Part shown: in pieces, positions 45,798 through 54,312 of the stretch | Numbering within the stretch: position 1 is the first letter of the stretch | Layout of the letters: the number at the start of each line of letters is the position of its first letter | From: Cognatundibacterium luofuense | GTDB lineage: Bacteria; Pseudomonadota; Gammaproteobacteria; Burkholderiales; Burkholderiaceae_D | Assembly: GCF_018139685.1 (NCBI RefSeq) | Contig: NZ_JAGSPN010000013.1 | Coordinates: 1 to 64,000, forward strand | Length of the DNA: 64,000 nucleotides | Direction of reading: 5' to 3' | Notes under the pieces: generated by a model | Database searches by the model: none | Told to the model about the DNA's origin: nothing | What the model saw: the letters and a program-made list of their open reading frames with translations, nothing else | Program-made: the position numbers and the translations under genes

Positions 45798-46976
45798 TCA
45801 GAACAGCGATAACTGTCCGGCGTCTGCCACATTCTGTAAGCCGGACATCAGCAAATCCGGCCTGAAATCTGCGGTACTCAGACCTTTAAAATGGCGGCCA
45901 CGGTCTTGAATGCCGCAACGTGCCGCGGCTTTTTCAAAACGCTGCCGTATCAGATCTGCCCAGATGCCGGTTCCTTTCATCCGCTGCGCAAAATCTGCCA
46001 CATAATCCGCACCGCCACGCATATCGCGTACCCGGTTCATGACGCGGGCCGCACGGTCAGGAAAATGCGTTTGCAGCCATTCCTGAAATAAGGGATTCAG
46101 TTCCTGCGGCAAACGCAGCACGATATAACCGGCACTGTGCGCACCGGCATCTGCGGCGGCTTCAATGACTTTTTCCAGATCCGGCTCGGTAATGAACGGT
46201 ATGACCGGCGCAATGCTGACGCACACCGGAATACCGGCATCACTCAGCATGCGTATGGTTCGCAAACGCCGCGCCGGTGTGGTGGCGCGCGGCTCCAGAA
46301 TGCGCGCCAGATCTGCGTCCAGCGTTGTCAGTGTGATCGCTGCTGTCGCTTTGCGCTGCGCAGCCATCTCAGACAATAAATCGATATCGCGTTCAATCAG
46401 CGAAGATTTGGTAATCATCGCCACCGGATGACGGCTGCGGTGCAATATTTCCAGCACTTGCCGGGTAATACCGAATTCACGCTCACAAGGCTGATACGCA
46501 TCGGTATTAACGCCCACAGCAATTGGCTCCGGATGATAACCGGGCTTCAGCAAAGCCTTTTTCAGCAGCTCCGGCGCATTGGTTTTGGCAAACAGCCGGG
46601 TTTCAAAATCCAGCCCCGGAGAGAGTTCCAGATAACTGTGGCTGGGCCGTGCATAGCAATAAATACAACCATGTTCACAACCCTGATACGGATTCAGCGA
46701 AACGGAAAACGGTAAATCCGGAGACTGGTTGCGACTCAGTATGGTTTTTGCCTGTACCGCCTGCACCTGCGTTTTCAGCGAGCGCTCACTGTCTTCAGAA
46801 TCATTATCTGTCAAGGGATGCTGCCATCCGTCATCTTCCGCGCTGCGTTGCTGCTGATGAAAACGGTGTGCAATATTCCCGACTGCACCGCGCCCTTTTT
46901 GCGCCCGCAACGGCGCCTGTGCCAGCGGCTCTTCAGGCTCTGCAATACGAATAAAGGTGCGGTTTTCCGGGGACAT
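45798..46976 (-). CDS. PA0069-family radical SAM protein
   Basis: About 392 residues from the ATG at 46976; another ATG at 46982 is in frame. The radical SAM cluster CEHGCIYCYARPSH (CxxxCxxC, about residues 100-115) lies in the SPB-photolyase-like SplB region, followed by TDAYQPCERE and TLDADLARILEPRATTPARRL. Homologues of this type are widespread but uncharacterised; a role in DNA or nucleotide repair is guessed from the similarity to spore photoproduct lyase. Divergent from the LysR gene. Confidence 0.88.
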   Translation of the reverse strand: MSPENRTFIRIAEPEEPLAQAPLRAQKGRGAVGNIAHRFHQQQRSAEDDGWQHPLTDNDSEDSERSLKTQVQAVQAKTILSRNQSPDLPFSVSLNPYQGCEHGCIYCYARPSHSYLELSPGLDFETRLFAKTNAPELLKKALLKPGYHPEPIAVGVNTDAYQPCEREFGITRQVLEILHRSRHPVAMITKSSLIERDIDLLSEMAAQRKATAAITLTTLDADLARILEPRATTPARRLRTIRMLSDAGIPVCVSIAPVIPFITEPDLEKVIEAAADAGAHSAGYIVLRLPQELNPLFQEWLQTHFPDRAARVMNRVRDMRGGADYVADFAQRMKGTGIWADLIRQRFEKAAARCGIQDRGRHFKGLSTADFRPDLLMSGLQNVADAGQLSLF

Positions 46977-47228
46977 GAACAAATACTGATTATATGTACA
47001 GTATTTTTGATTATAGCCGCTTTCGCAAATACTTTTGCGTGTTTTTTCAGATAACCAGACACTTTACTGCTTCAATGAAATGCGCTGTCCGGACAGCATT
47101 CACTGTTTCATGGATAATCGTTTTTTTGTGCCAGAAACGCTGGATACCACACTGGGATAAGGCCATAACGGCATCAGAAAAAACCCGGCCTCACGATGCA
47201 ATCTGTTCAATTCATCCCATTTCATCGC
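46977..47228. promoter_or_regulatory. Divergent region between radical SAM and LysR genes
   Basis: 252 bp between start codons. A perfect 14-bp palindrome GCTGTCCGGACAGC at 47084-47097 is the most striking motif, a candidate operator. Confidence 0.5.
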
Positions 47229-48137
47229 ATGAACTCACTGGATTTTAATTTGCTGAAAGCACTGGAAGCATTGCTCGACGAGTGCAATGTCACCCGCGCG
47301 GCAAAGCGTCTCGGCGTTACACAACCGGCCATGAGTGGCATGCTAGTCAGACTGAGAGCGCACTTTGGAGATCCCCTGTTCGTCAGGGCGCAGCGTGGTA
47401 TTGTTCCGACACGACGCGCGGAAGAGCTTGCCGCTGAGGTAAGAAAAATCATTGCGCAGATAAATGCCTTACAACAGCCGGCCTCATTCACCCCTTCGAG
47501 TGCAAATCTGACATTCACCATTGCGGCAACTGACTATGCCTTGCGGACAATCGCTGTACCTTTACTTTCTGCGATCAGGCAGCAGGCGCCGCATATCAAA
47601 ATCGCATTCGTCACCGTCGATGAAGCGCAGATTCAGCGACAGCTGGAGCGCGGCGAAGTCGATCTCGCCCTGATAACACCCAATACCGCCCATCCGGACT
47701 TACATGCCCGTCATTTATTCGAAGAGCATTACCTCTGCGTCCTCCGGGAGCATCATCCGGTTCTGAAAAACCGGAAAAAACTGACGCTGGAACAGTTTTG
47801 CGCACTGGATCATGCCCTTGTCTCGTTGCACGGCGCTGCGTTTTCAGGCATCACCGATCGTGTGCTGGACCAGACGGGCAAGCGCAGAAAAGTCTGTGTT
47901 TCTGTCGGGAGCTTTCTGATCCTTCCTGATATTCTGAGATCCAGCGACCTGGTCGCGGTACTGCCAAGCCGCCTTGTCGACGGTCAGCAGGGACTCACTG
48001 CGGTGCCGGTTCCGGTCGGGATACCCGGTTTTACCAAAGTTGCAGCCTGGCATGAACGTACGCATCAGGATCCTGCCCAGCGCTGGATGCGTGAAACGCT
48101 GTTCAGGCAGTTTCCGATCCCTGACAAAAAAACGTAG
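47229..48137 (+). CDS. LysR-family transcriptional regulator
   Basis: 302 residues from ATG 47229 (MNSLDFNLLKALEALLDE); a longer frame begins at 47196. Winged helix: CNVTRAAKRLGVTQPAMSGMLVRLRAHFGDPLFVRAQRG, then the effector domain (FTIAATDYALRTIAVPLLSA). A typical LysR size and layout. Divergent from the radical SAM gene. Target genes unknown; the palindrome at 47084 is a candidate self-operator. Confidence 0.9.
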   Translation: MNSLDFNLLKALEALLDECNVTRAAKRLGVTQPAMSGMLVRLRAHFGDPLFVRAQRGIVPTRRAEELAAEVRKIIAQINALQQPASFTPSSANLTFTIAATDYALRTIAVPLLSAIRQQAPHIKIAFVTVDEAQIQRQLERGEVDLALITPNTAHPDLHARHLFEEHYLCVLREHHPVLKNRKKLTLEQFCALDHALVSLHGAAFSGITDRVLDQTGKRRKVCVSVGSFLILPDILRSSDLVAVLPSRLVDGQQGLTAVPVPVGIPGFTKVAAWHERTHQDPAQRWMRETLFRQFPIPDKKT

Positions 48138-48145
48138 AACGCTTT

Positions 48146-48202
48146 TCATCAATATTTCGTCAATGCCCGCGAAACGTTTGTACCATAGCGCGGGCTGGCA
48201 AC
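48146..48202 (+). repeat. Partial copy of the MITE-like element
   Basis: Contains CATCAATAT near its left end and then CGTTTGT-CCATAGCGCGGGCTGGCA, matching the left third of the element at 7550-7820. Its right arms are absent. It sits between the convergent 3' ends of the LysR and SRPBCC genes. Confidence 0.6.
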
Positions 48203-48206
48203 TCCC

Positions 48207-48728
48207 TTATCCGCGTTTTATGAAGGCAGCACTGATCAGACCATCCAGCCAGTCCTGATGTCCGTTCAGCATCGGATTCGGTTTGCTATCCCGCAATCCG
48301 ATTGCTGGCTGTCCGTTCTGCGTTTCCTGCGTCAGAATCCGTACACGTCCGCCGTCCAAATCCTCAATCAGCCACGCATGATGCACATCCAGCCGGTCGT
48401 TTGCTCCTTCGGTACCCGCCCAGCCATGCCAGGCCAGACGACCCGGCGCTCCCGGCGCAGGAGCAATACTCTCATTGCAACTTGCTTTCACCGGAAATCC
48501 GAAGGTTTCAAAATAAAAACGGTCGCCCACTGTTAATTCAGGGCCACTGCCATGATAAAACCGGACATTGGCAGAATTCGCGTAGTAAGTCAGCCAGCAT
48601 TCCGGATGACTCAGTAGCGGCCAGATCTCGGCTGCACTTAAACCCGCAACTATCACTTCGTTTGAAACAAAATTATCCGAAAAACCCGGTTCAAAATTCG
48701 CCGGCCAGATGATCGCATTCATTTTCAT
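48207..48728 (-). CDS. SRPBCC-domain protein (START-like)
   Basis: 173 residues, beginning at the ATG at 48728 with GGGAG seven bases upstream. The helix-grip fold is suggested by SAAEIWPLLSHPECWLTYYA, GPELTVGDRFYFETFGFPVK, RLAWHGWAGTEGANDRLD and VRILTQETQNGQP, the pattern of polyketide cyclase/SRPBCC proteins that bind hydrophobic ligands. Function unknown. Monocistronic, convergent with the LysR gene. Confidence 0.75.
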   Translation of the reverse strand: MKMNAIIWPANFEPGFSDNFVSNEVIVAGLSAAEIWPLLSHPECWLTYYANSANVRFYHGSGPELTVGDRFYFETFGFPVKASCNESIAPAPGAPGRLAWHGWAGTEGANDRLDVHHAWLIEDLDGGRVRILTQETQNGQPAIGLRDSKPNPMLNGHQDWLDGLISAAFIKRG

Positions 48729-49077
48729 ATTCGCTCCCGCATTTCACTTGTTTTGAAGAACGTTCTCATCCTGAGCGCGTGCAAGAAATAAATCTAATCC
48801 TGAATTTTTATGAAATGCATCATTTGAACTGATATCAAAGAACCGGCACTGACTTCTTTTCGTTAAAAAAAAAGAATCACCATCAAATACATATTCAAAT
48901 GCAATAAGCACTTAAGAAAAATTTTTATTAAAAAACATTGATTCCTTAAGACCAGTAACCGGATGAAATTCAGCGCGTTTCTCAGACCAATTACCTTACT
49001 GTGAGATAAAGTCCGGTTGACGCCGCTCACAATAAGATATATCTTAGAACTATCTTAAATACATCTCAGAACAAATC
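48729..49077. other. AT-rich promoter region before the PadR gene
   Basis: 349 bp, no gene. AT-rich. At its right end lies the palindrome TAAGATATATCTTA and a second ATCTTA seven bases further on. Nothing else was seen. Confidence 0.55.
49033..49046. promoter_or_regulatory. Perfect palindrome before the PadR gene
   Basis: TAAGATATATCTTA, 14 bp, 32 bp before the start codon, followed by a spaced ATCTTA. A candidate self-operator of the PadR regulator. Confidence 0.6.
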
Positions 49078-49737
49078 ATGCATCCTTTTATGTCAGATTT
49101 TCATCATCACAGGGAACGGGCGTTTTGCCGCAGTCACGGCGCCGTACCGGGGCATCAGCACATCGCGCATGCCGGTAGTTTTGGCGGACACCATCCGGAA
49201 GGTCATCACGGATCAGGTCGCGGTGGCGGCGGTCACGGGGGGCATGGCGGACGGCACGGGCGTGGCGGACGGATGTTTGAACAGGGCGCGATCAAAATTC
49301 TGGCGCTGAATCTGGTGGCAGAACGTCCCTGCTACGGTTACGAGCTGATCAAATACATCGAGACGCTGGTGGGCGGCGATTACAGCCCCAGCCCCGGCGT
49401 AATTTATCCGACGCTGACCTATCTGGTGGATATGGGCTGGGCAACAGTGACGGAAGGCGATGCCGGACGCAAACAATACACCGTCACCGCAGCCGGTCTG
49501 GAGCAACTGGAGCGCGTCAGACCCGAACTGCATGCATTGCTGGCGCGCTTAAAACTGGTTCGCGAAGGCAGCGATGCACGTCGTTCACCCGATATCGAAC
49601 GCGCTATGAATAATCTGAAAGCCGTGCTGCATGTCCGGTTTTCAGAAGGGAATGCCAGCCCCGAACTGGCCAGAAAAATCGCAGCACTGATTGATGAGGC
49701 TGCACTGGGTATACAAAAACTGGAGGTATCCGTATGA
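49078..49737 (+). CDS. PadR-family regulator with His/Gly-rich N-terminus (YqjI-like)
   Basis: 219 residues. The first 66 residues are rich in His and Gly (HHHRERAFCRSHGAV, HHPEGHHGSGRGGGGHGGHG), as in metal-sensing SlyD-type tails. Then the PadR wing: GAIKILALNLVAERPCYGYELIKYIE, SPSPGVIYPTLTYLVDMG, GRKQYTVTAAGLEQLE. E. coli YqjI has the same layout and is a nickel-responsive repressor of an iron-related reductase gene, so metal sensing is inferred. It overlaps the next gene by 4 bp. A palindrome precedes it at 49033. Confidence 0.85.
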   Translation: MHPFMSDFHHHRERAFCRSHGAVPGHQHIAHAGSFGGHHPEGHHGSGRGGGGHGGHGGRHGRGGRMFEQGAIKILALNLVAERPCYGYELIKYIETLVGGDYSPSPGVIYPTLTYLVDMGWATVTEGDAGRKQYTVTAAGLEQLERVRPELHALLARLKLVREGSDARRSPDIERAMNNLKAVLHVRFSEGNASPELARKIAALIDEAALGIQKLEVSV

Positions 49738-50033
49738 AACAGCACCGCTATCAAATCACCGTCACGCATACCGCCTTACCGGATGGCAGCGCACCGCCGG
49801 AAGCACGTTCTTTACAGTTTGAAACCGGAAACCATGATGACATTCTGAACATCGTCGACAAAGTACGTCAGCGCGGCGACTTACCGGAAGCCGACGCCAC
49901 TGCCTTTGCCGTGGGATTAAAACTGTTCAGCGAAGTCATGCTGCAACACCGCCAGCTGCCTTTATTCGCTGACTTTGCACCGCATTTCAGGCAATTCATG
50001 CAGCAGTTAAAACAGCGCCCCGAGGCGCAATAA
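49734..50033 (+). CDS. DUF3861-family protein
   Basis: 99 residues. Basic N-terminus MKQHRYQITVTHTALPDG, then SLQFETGNHDDILNIVDKVRQ and a helical C-terminus FRQFMQQLKQRP. This matches the DUF3861 pattern as far as can be seen by eye. Start overlaps the stop of the PadR gene (ATGA), so it is translationally coupled to the metal-type regulator and may serve the same response. Confidence 0.75.
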   Translation: MKQHRYQITVTHTALPDGSAPPEARSLQFETGNHDDILNIVDKVRQRGDLPEADATAFAVGLKLFSEVMLQHRQLPLFADFAPHFRQFMQQLKQRPEAQ

Positions 50034-50335
50034 ACGCTCGCTGATACGCGCTTCATCATCCGCCGCACCTGATACACAAAGTCTGACATCGCCGCCCGGT
50101 GCTGCGGCTTCAACTGCTGACGATGGCTCAGTTCTTGCAGTTTTTACGACGCGACACAAAATACTGCATATATAATCAGTATTTTGTGTCGCGTCGGACA
50201 TTCAGATAGCAAACGGTGTATTTTTGCAGGCTGTTGCATGGCATACGATGCCACTTTGCTCACACAAATAGCGATGTTGCATAAAACACCGCAGAGTGGC
50301 GCACTCAATCGTTCACTGCTACGGAGATCAGCCTT
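50034..50335. other. Intergenic region with a large inverted repeat
   Basis: 302 bp without a gene. Its main feature is the 20-bp inverted repeat at 50147-50196. The region right of it, up to the start at 50336, shows nothing further. Confidence 0.55.
50147..50196. promoter_or_regulatory. Perfect 20-bp inverted repeat enclosing TATAAT
   Basis: CGACGCGACACAAAATACTG, a 10-bp spacer CATATATAAT and CAGTATTTTGTGTCGCGTCG: arms perfectly complementary over 20 bp. The spacer holds a consensus -10 hexamer TATAAT (50171-50176), so it could be a promoter wrapped in an operator. No T run follows, so it is not a standard terminator. The next gene starts 139 bp to the right. Confidence 0.8.
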
Positions 50336-51094
50336 ATGCGTATCCGCCCGCTTCCCCTCGTCATTTGCAGCCTCAGTGTCGCGCTTACCGCCGGAATCCG
50401 GCTTGCTCAGGCGGAGGAACCGCCAGCCAGCACGGCTTCCGCGACTGCCAGCCAGAGTCAGGAAACTGCCCCGCCTGCAGTCGAAGTCAAAGCACTGCGC
50501 GATCCGGCCATCATGCCTTACAAACAAGCCTATGAAATGCTGACCAGCATTCAGAAAGCCACGCAGGATAAAGTGAAAGTGCTGGTGCGGGTCACTGCCA
50601 AAACCCAAAAAACCATTCCAGACTTGCACATTCGTCTGGAAAGCAATGAAACCCGCCTGCCGGTTCCGGTGTCGGAAAACGGTATCGTCGATATTCCGCT
50701 GAGCGCCAAAGCCTACGCCGAGGGTGCGGAATTTGTGACTAATCAAAAGAAATCAACGCTGTCGGCCCACATCACGCTGATTCCGAATCTGCCTGCTAAC
50801 GGCTTTCAGGCAAGCGAAGTACAGGACAGCCTGAACGCCAGTATCAAAGCCATGCGCGAATTCGTGCCGTGGTATTACCGGATCTTCATTTCCAATCCGA
50901 AAGGCGTCGCCGTGTGTTACGACAATCCGCAGCAGCAAATTGTCCTCCGCGGACAACAGGAAAAAGTCATCAGCGCCAGTGAAAAAATGGATAACCCCTA
51001 CGGTGCATCGTGGTACTGCGGCAAGCTGATGGCACGTGAACTGGAGAATGAACACATCCTGCCCGCCAGTGGCTATCACCTGCTTTACCTGTAA
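50336..51094 (+). CDS. Exported protein of unknown function
   Basis: 252 residues. Signal peptide (RIRPLPLVICSLSVALTAGIRLAQA), then a Thr/Ser/Ala-rich linker to about residue 55. The rest is an alpha/beta domain with KATQDKVKVLVRVTAKTQK, IRLESNETRLPVPVSENGIV, KKSTLSAHITLIPNLPANG and two Cys (VAVCYDNP and SWYCGKLM) that may form a disulfide. No family named with confidence. A 90-bp repeat lies 46 bp after the stop. Confidence 0.65.
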   Translation: MRIRPLPLVICSLSVALTAGIRLAQAEEPPASTASATASQSQETAPPAVEVKALRDPAIMPYKQAYEMLTSIQKATQDKVKVLVRVTAKTQKTIPDLHIRLESNETRLPVPVSENGIVDIPLSAKAYAEGAEFVTNQKKSTLSAHITLIPNLPANGFQASEVQDSLNASIKAMREFVPWYYRIFISNPKGVAVCYDNPQQQIVLRGQQEKVISASEKMDNPYGASWYCGKLMARELENEHILPASGYHLLYL

Positions 51095-51140
51095 CAAGCA
51101 TCCTGAATGCTTTGAACCACGCCGGAATGCCCTGAAAATG

Positions 51141-51230
51141 CTCAAATGCGGTGTTCAGCACAGCAATCCGGCGGTCGTCGGCAGAAAGTCCGGCTGTACG
51201 GAATCAGCAAATGACGATAGCTGCATAGAA
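51141..51230 (+). repeat. Dispersed ~90-bp repeat, copy G
   Basis: CTCAAATGCGGTGTTCAGCA start and CAGCAATCCGGCGGTCGTCG, GCAGAAAGTCCGG core. It lies 46 bp after a stop codon, as do most copies. Confidence 0.9.
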
Positions 51231-51304
51231 CCCAACCTTGCCCTACCTTCAGTTTACGGCTTCTTTGTTTTGCAATTGTAAAAAAGTGAGATATTTTTAC
51301 TGAT

Positions 51305-51340
51305 ACAATACGTCACATTACACAACAATACGTAACATTA
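51305..51340 (+). promoter_or_regulatory. Two 16-bp direct repeats, 20 bp apart
   Basis: ACAATACGTCACATTA at 51305-51320 and ACAATACGTAACATTA at 51325-51340: one mismatch, starts exactly 20 bp apart (about two helical turns), ending 24 bp before the start codon at 51365. A candidate operator. Confidence 0.7.
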
Positions 51341-51364
51341 GCGTGCTTTCAAGAGTGTGTTGCC

Positions 51365-52045
51365 GTGACGATTTCTGCCAGCCAAACTGATTCAGCAGTA
51401 CTGACATTTCCTGTTCAGCGAAATGTCCAGATCCTGCTCGATCAGGCAATGTATGAAGTGATGTCGGCGCGCTTTGCCGGTACGCCGCATCAGGATTTCG
51501 GCAAATGTGCTGCTTATGCGATTGTCGGCGCGCAGGTACTGCATTTGCTGACGGGCGCCAGATGCGAAGCGGTTTGCGGCGGGCAAATTATGGATTGTGG
51601 CAATGAGCAGTATCTGGTCATCTCGCCGAAACGGGCAGAAATCCGGAATGCGCGGCATTTATCGGATCTCAGCAATTACCATTGCTGGATAGAAGTCACA
51701 CCACCCGGCATCCATCTGCATGCAACCCTGATTATTGATTTCACGGTGCGTTATGACGCAGACTCGGCAAAGTTCCTGGGACAGTCTTACGCGCCGGCTG
51801 AACGTCTGAATTTTCTCTGGGAACATGAGCGCTATTTCAATAAACAAATTCCGCAAGCGGTACAGCATCACCCGCACCTCAGAAATAAAGAATCCGGCTG
51901 GCTGTGGCGTGAAGCGCGCTGCGAAAAACTGCTGAACAGATATGCGCAGCAAAACCGTGCGCAGTTTGCACAAATGTGCGCAGATACGCTGCAAATTTTT
52001 GCCGACAAAGTCGAATCGCTGATGCAGGAAACCGTAGCAGCCTGA
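51365..52045 (+). CDS. Predicted cysteine-peptidase-fold protein
   Basis: 226 residues, GTG start at 51365 without a clear ribosome-binding site. No signal peptide. It has Cys in DFGKCAAYAIVGAQVL at a helix start, His in NYHCWIEVTPP in a strand, and Asp in LIIDFTVRYD in a following strand: the Cys-His-Asp order and strand spacing of transglutaminase-like/papain-fold peptidases. This is inference from motif order. Its C-terminus is helical (LNRYAQQNRAQFAQMCADTL). The two 20-bp spaced direct repeats before the gene suggest specific regulation. Confidence 0.65.
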   Translation: MTISASQTDSAVLTFPVQRNVQILLDQAMYEVMSARFAGTPHQDFGKCAAYAIVGAQVLHLLTGARCEAVCGGQIMDCGNEQYLVISPKRAEIRNARHLSDLSNYHCWIEVTPPGIHLHATLIIDFTVRYDADSAKFLGQSYAPAERLNFLWEHERYFNKQIPQAVQHHPHLRNKESGWLWREARCEKLLNRYAQQNRAQFAQMCADTLQIFADKVESLMQETVAA

Positions 52046-52096
52046 AGCAACCCGGCCTGCGCGAAATACGCCAGCGCATACTTGCCCGCAAACCGC

Positions 52097-52804
52097 TTAC
52101 ACCATCTCCGGCACTTCCGCTGGCAAGCTCGCCAGCCAGCAGCGCAGCGACTGCTCACCCGATGCACTGAAGGCCATCACGCGCGAGCCGTTTTGCCGCT
52201 TCGCCCAGCCCAGCGCTTCAAATTGCCTGAGCAACACCGCACCCAGCACACCCGCCAGATGATGGCGGCGCTCGCTCCAGTCCAGACAATGACGGCACAG
52301 CGGACGATGGCCGGATTTCAGCGATTCTGCGTCGATACCGAGGCCTTGCACCGCCTGCCGTCCGTGCAGTGTCAGCGCCATGCCCTGCTCACCGATGGTC
52401 AGGCAGCCGGCCTGCAGTAACTGCTCATACACCAGCACACCCAGCTCTCCGGCCAGATGGTCATAGCAAACCCGCGCTTTGCGCAGTGCCGGTTCGCGCG
52501 GGCTGGATCGCAGACGCACTGCGCCGGAACGAAACGCCACATTCATCAGCGATTCCAGCAACTGCGCCACATCCTCATTCGCCAGCCGGAAATAACGATG
52601 CCGCCCCTGCGCTTCGACTGCCACCAGACCCGCTTCCAGCAATTTCGTCATATGGCTGCTGATGGTTTGCCGCGTCACACCGGCAATCTCCGCCAGCTCC
52701 GTCGCCGTCAGCGCCATGCCGGACATCAGCGCCGTCAGCACCTCCGCACGTGCATGGTCGCCAATCAGCGCAGCAATCGCGACGATATTCGGGCCGTCTT
52801 TCAT
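52097..52804 (-). CDS. ArsR-type winged-helix regulator
   Basis: 235 residues. N-terminal helix-turn-helix: GDHARAEVLTALMSGMALTATELAEIAGVTRQTISSHMTKLLEAGLV followed by the wing AEAQGRHRYFRLANED, the ArsR pattern. A long C-terminal half (residues 110-235) holds several Cys and His (CYDHLAG, LCRHCLDWSERRHH), a possible ligand or metal site. Divergent from the NIPSNAP/monooxygenase gene pair, which it probably controls. Confidence 0.88.
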   Translation of the reverse strand: MKDGPNIVAIAALIGDHARAEVLTALMSGMALTATELAEIAGVTRQTISSHMTKLLEAGLVAVEAQGRHRYFRLANEDVAQLLESLMNVAFRSGAVRLRSSPREPALRKARVCYDHLAGELGVLVYEQLLQAGCLTIGEQGMALTLHGRQAVQGLGIDAESLKSGHRPLCRHCLDWSERRHHLAGVLGAVLLRQFEALGWAKRQNGSRVMAFSASGEQSLRCWLASLPAEVPEMV

Positions 52805-52984
52805 GGTGTGATCTCCGTTATGGTGAATATCAATATGTTTATTAAGTAAAAATCAGTCGCAGCTTCAGCATCTTACCAGCGTCCCTGCGCTGCACCGTTC
52901 GATCTGCATCGAAGCATCGCGCCGCTGCCACGCCGTATAGTCACCCGGTCGCTGCAGACGCAGCTTTTTTCGGGAGTACGCACC

Positions 52985-53329
52985 ATGATCACTTGCTTTA
53001 TCCGCTATCAGATTGATCCGTTTCAGCGTGAAGCGTTCAAAGAATATGCCGACAACTGGGGACGGATTATTCCGCGTTGCGGCGGGCATTTGCTCGGTTA
53101 TTTTCTGCCGCACGAAGGCAGCAACGATATCGCATGGGGCCTGATCGCATTTGACAGTCTGGCGAGCTATGAAGCCTACCGCGCCCGTTTGCGTACAGAC
53201 GAAGAAGGCCGCGCAAATTTTCTGATGGCGCAGGAAAAACGCTTTATTCTGCGCGAAGAACGCAGTTTTACGGAAGTGGTGGACAGCACCTTTCTGCAAC
53301 AGGCCAGCCATGATCGCGGTACTGTTTGA
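52985..53329 (+). CDS. NIPSNAP-family protein
   Basis: 114 residues, a usual length for a single NIPSNAP domain. Pattern: [75 protein letters not shown] proteins are dimeric ferredoxin-like folds of unknown role. Divergent from the ArsR-type gene; its end overlaps the start of the monooxygenase gene by 20 bp. Confidence 0.88.
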   Translation: MITCFIRYQIDPFQREAFKEYADNWGRIIPRCGGHLLGYFLPHEGSNDIAWGLIAFDSLASYEAYRARLRTDEEGRANFLMAQEKRFILREERSFTEVVDSTFLQQASHDRGTV

Positions 53330-53666
53330 AGTCAGCGTGCGCGAAGGCGCACACAACGGCTATCTGGACGCCGCAGCGGACTTGAATACGCTGTTGCAGC
53401 AGGCAGACGGCCTGATTTCCATCGAACGCTTTCAAAGCCTGAGCACGCCCGGCAAGCTGTTATCGCTATCGTTCTGGCGCGATGAAGCAGCGGTGATCGC
53501 GTGGCGCAATCAGCCGGAACACCGCGCCGCCCAGCAAGCCGGACGCCAGCGCTTATTCGCCGACTACCGGCTGCGCGTTGCCAGCGTGATGCGCGACTAC
53601 GGCATGCAGGAACGCACACAAGCCCCGGAGTACAGCAAGCGCTGCCATCCGGCGTCTGCTGCGTAA
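53310..53666 (+). CDS. Antibiotic biosynthesis monooxygenase-like (ABM) protein
   Basis: 118 residues. Dimeric ferredoxin-like ABM fold suggested by [67 protein letters not shown]. Such enzymes act on quinone-like or phenolic compounds without cofactor, or bind heme. Its start overlaps the NIPSNAP gene, so the two are translationally coupled, and both fit a stress or aromatic-compound response under the divergent ArsR-type regulator. Confidence 0.82.
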   Translation: MIAVLFEVSVREGAHNGYLDAAADLNTLLQQADGLISIERFQSLSTPGKLLSLSFWRDEAAVIAWRNQPEHRAAQQAGRQRLFADYRLRVASVMRDYGMQERTQAPEYSKRCHPASAA

Positions 53667-53760
53667 GTGCTGCCACCGGCCACAACACCAGCGCTGCGGT
53701 TGCAGTGATACTTGTGACGGTAGCTGCGTCTGCGGGCGGAACCAGCCGGCAGCGGTCGTA

Positions 53761-53848
53761 TTGTGCAGCTATCGTCATTTACCATTTCCGGAGCGCCAGA
53801 CTTTCTGCCGACGACCGCCGGATCGATGTGCCAGAATCCGCATTTGAG
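53761..53848 (-). repeat. Dispersed ~90-bp repeat, copy H (reversed)
   Basis: Core GACTTTCTGCCGACGACCGC on the plus strand, ends TTGTGCAGCTATCGTCAT and CATTTGAG. It is about 95 bp after the stop of the ABM-like gene. Confidence 0.88.
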
Positions 53849-54042
53849 GTCAAAAATGGCTTTTCAGGCATGCCAAAGCCGGTTTTGGTGTCTGAATGGT
53901 GCTGACAGAACTCGCTACGTTCCACTCTTCAGCTGCCGGAGTTACTTTCGATAGTCAGCTCACCATCAGGCAAATTTCATGCTGCAGGAATTTCCGGAAT
54001 TTTTCTTCATCGCTAAGCTGACTGATGCTGCACAGAAGAGCC

Positions 54043-54183
54043 TTATCCCGGCGGCAGATGCTGCCGGATCAAACGCAAACACTCCTCAATTTCATCAAAC
54101 CAGTCAGCATTCAATGCATCATGATTTGCGCAAAAAATGCCACGGTATCGCGTACGTCTGAAGCGGTGAAGCCCGCCATTCAT
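54043..54183 (-). pseudogene. Frameshifted small gene remnant
   Basis: Two overlapping frames join to one protein-like reading: MAGFTASDVRDTVAFFAQ (frame with ATG at 54179, closed by a TGA) and NHDALNADWFDEIEECLRLI, RQHLPPG (frame from ATG 54183, 46 residues). The combined read looks like the end of a helical protein with a single frameshift between them. No family recognised. Alternatively only the 46-residue frame is real. Confidence 0.35.
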
Positions 54184-54312
54184 CTGTGTTTTGACGCTAC
54201 CGTGTCAAAGGAATTCCATTCCACACAGGGCGCGTTTGTCTTGCCTTATGACCGAATATCCACCACTTCCCATTCCCCCAAATAAAGAGCAGCACAAGCT
54301 GCCCCTTAATGG

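Larger units (their letters stand above)
53667..54312. other. Gene-poor region with repeat and a broken gene
   Basis: 646 bp without an intact gene. It holds a reversed 90-bp repeat copy (53761-53848) and a frameshifted minus-strand remnant (54043-54183). Confidence 0.6.

Noticed and set aside
53763-53954. 63-codon frame across copy H of the 90-bp repeat
   Set aside because: The same FLPTTAG-type peptide appears wherever the repeat occurs, showing it is a by-product of the repeat.
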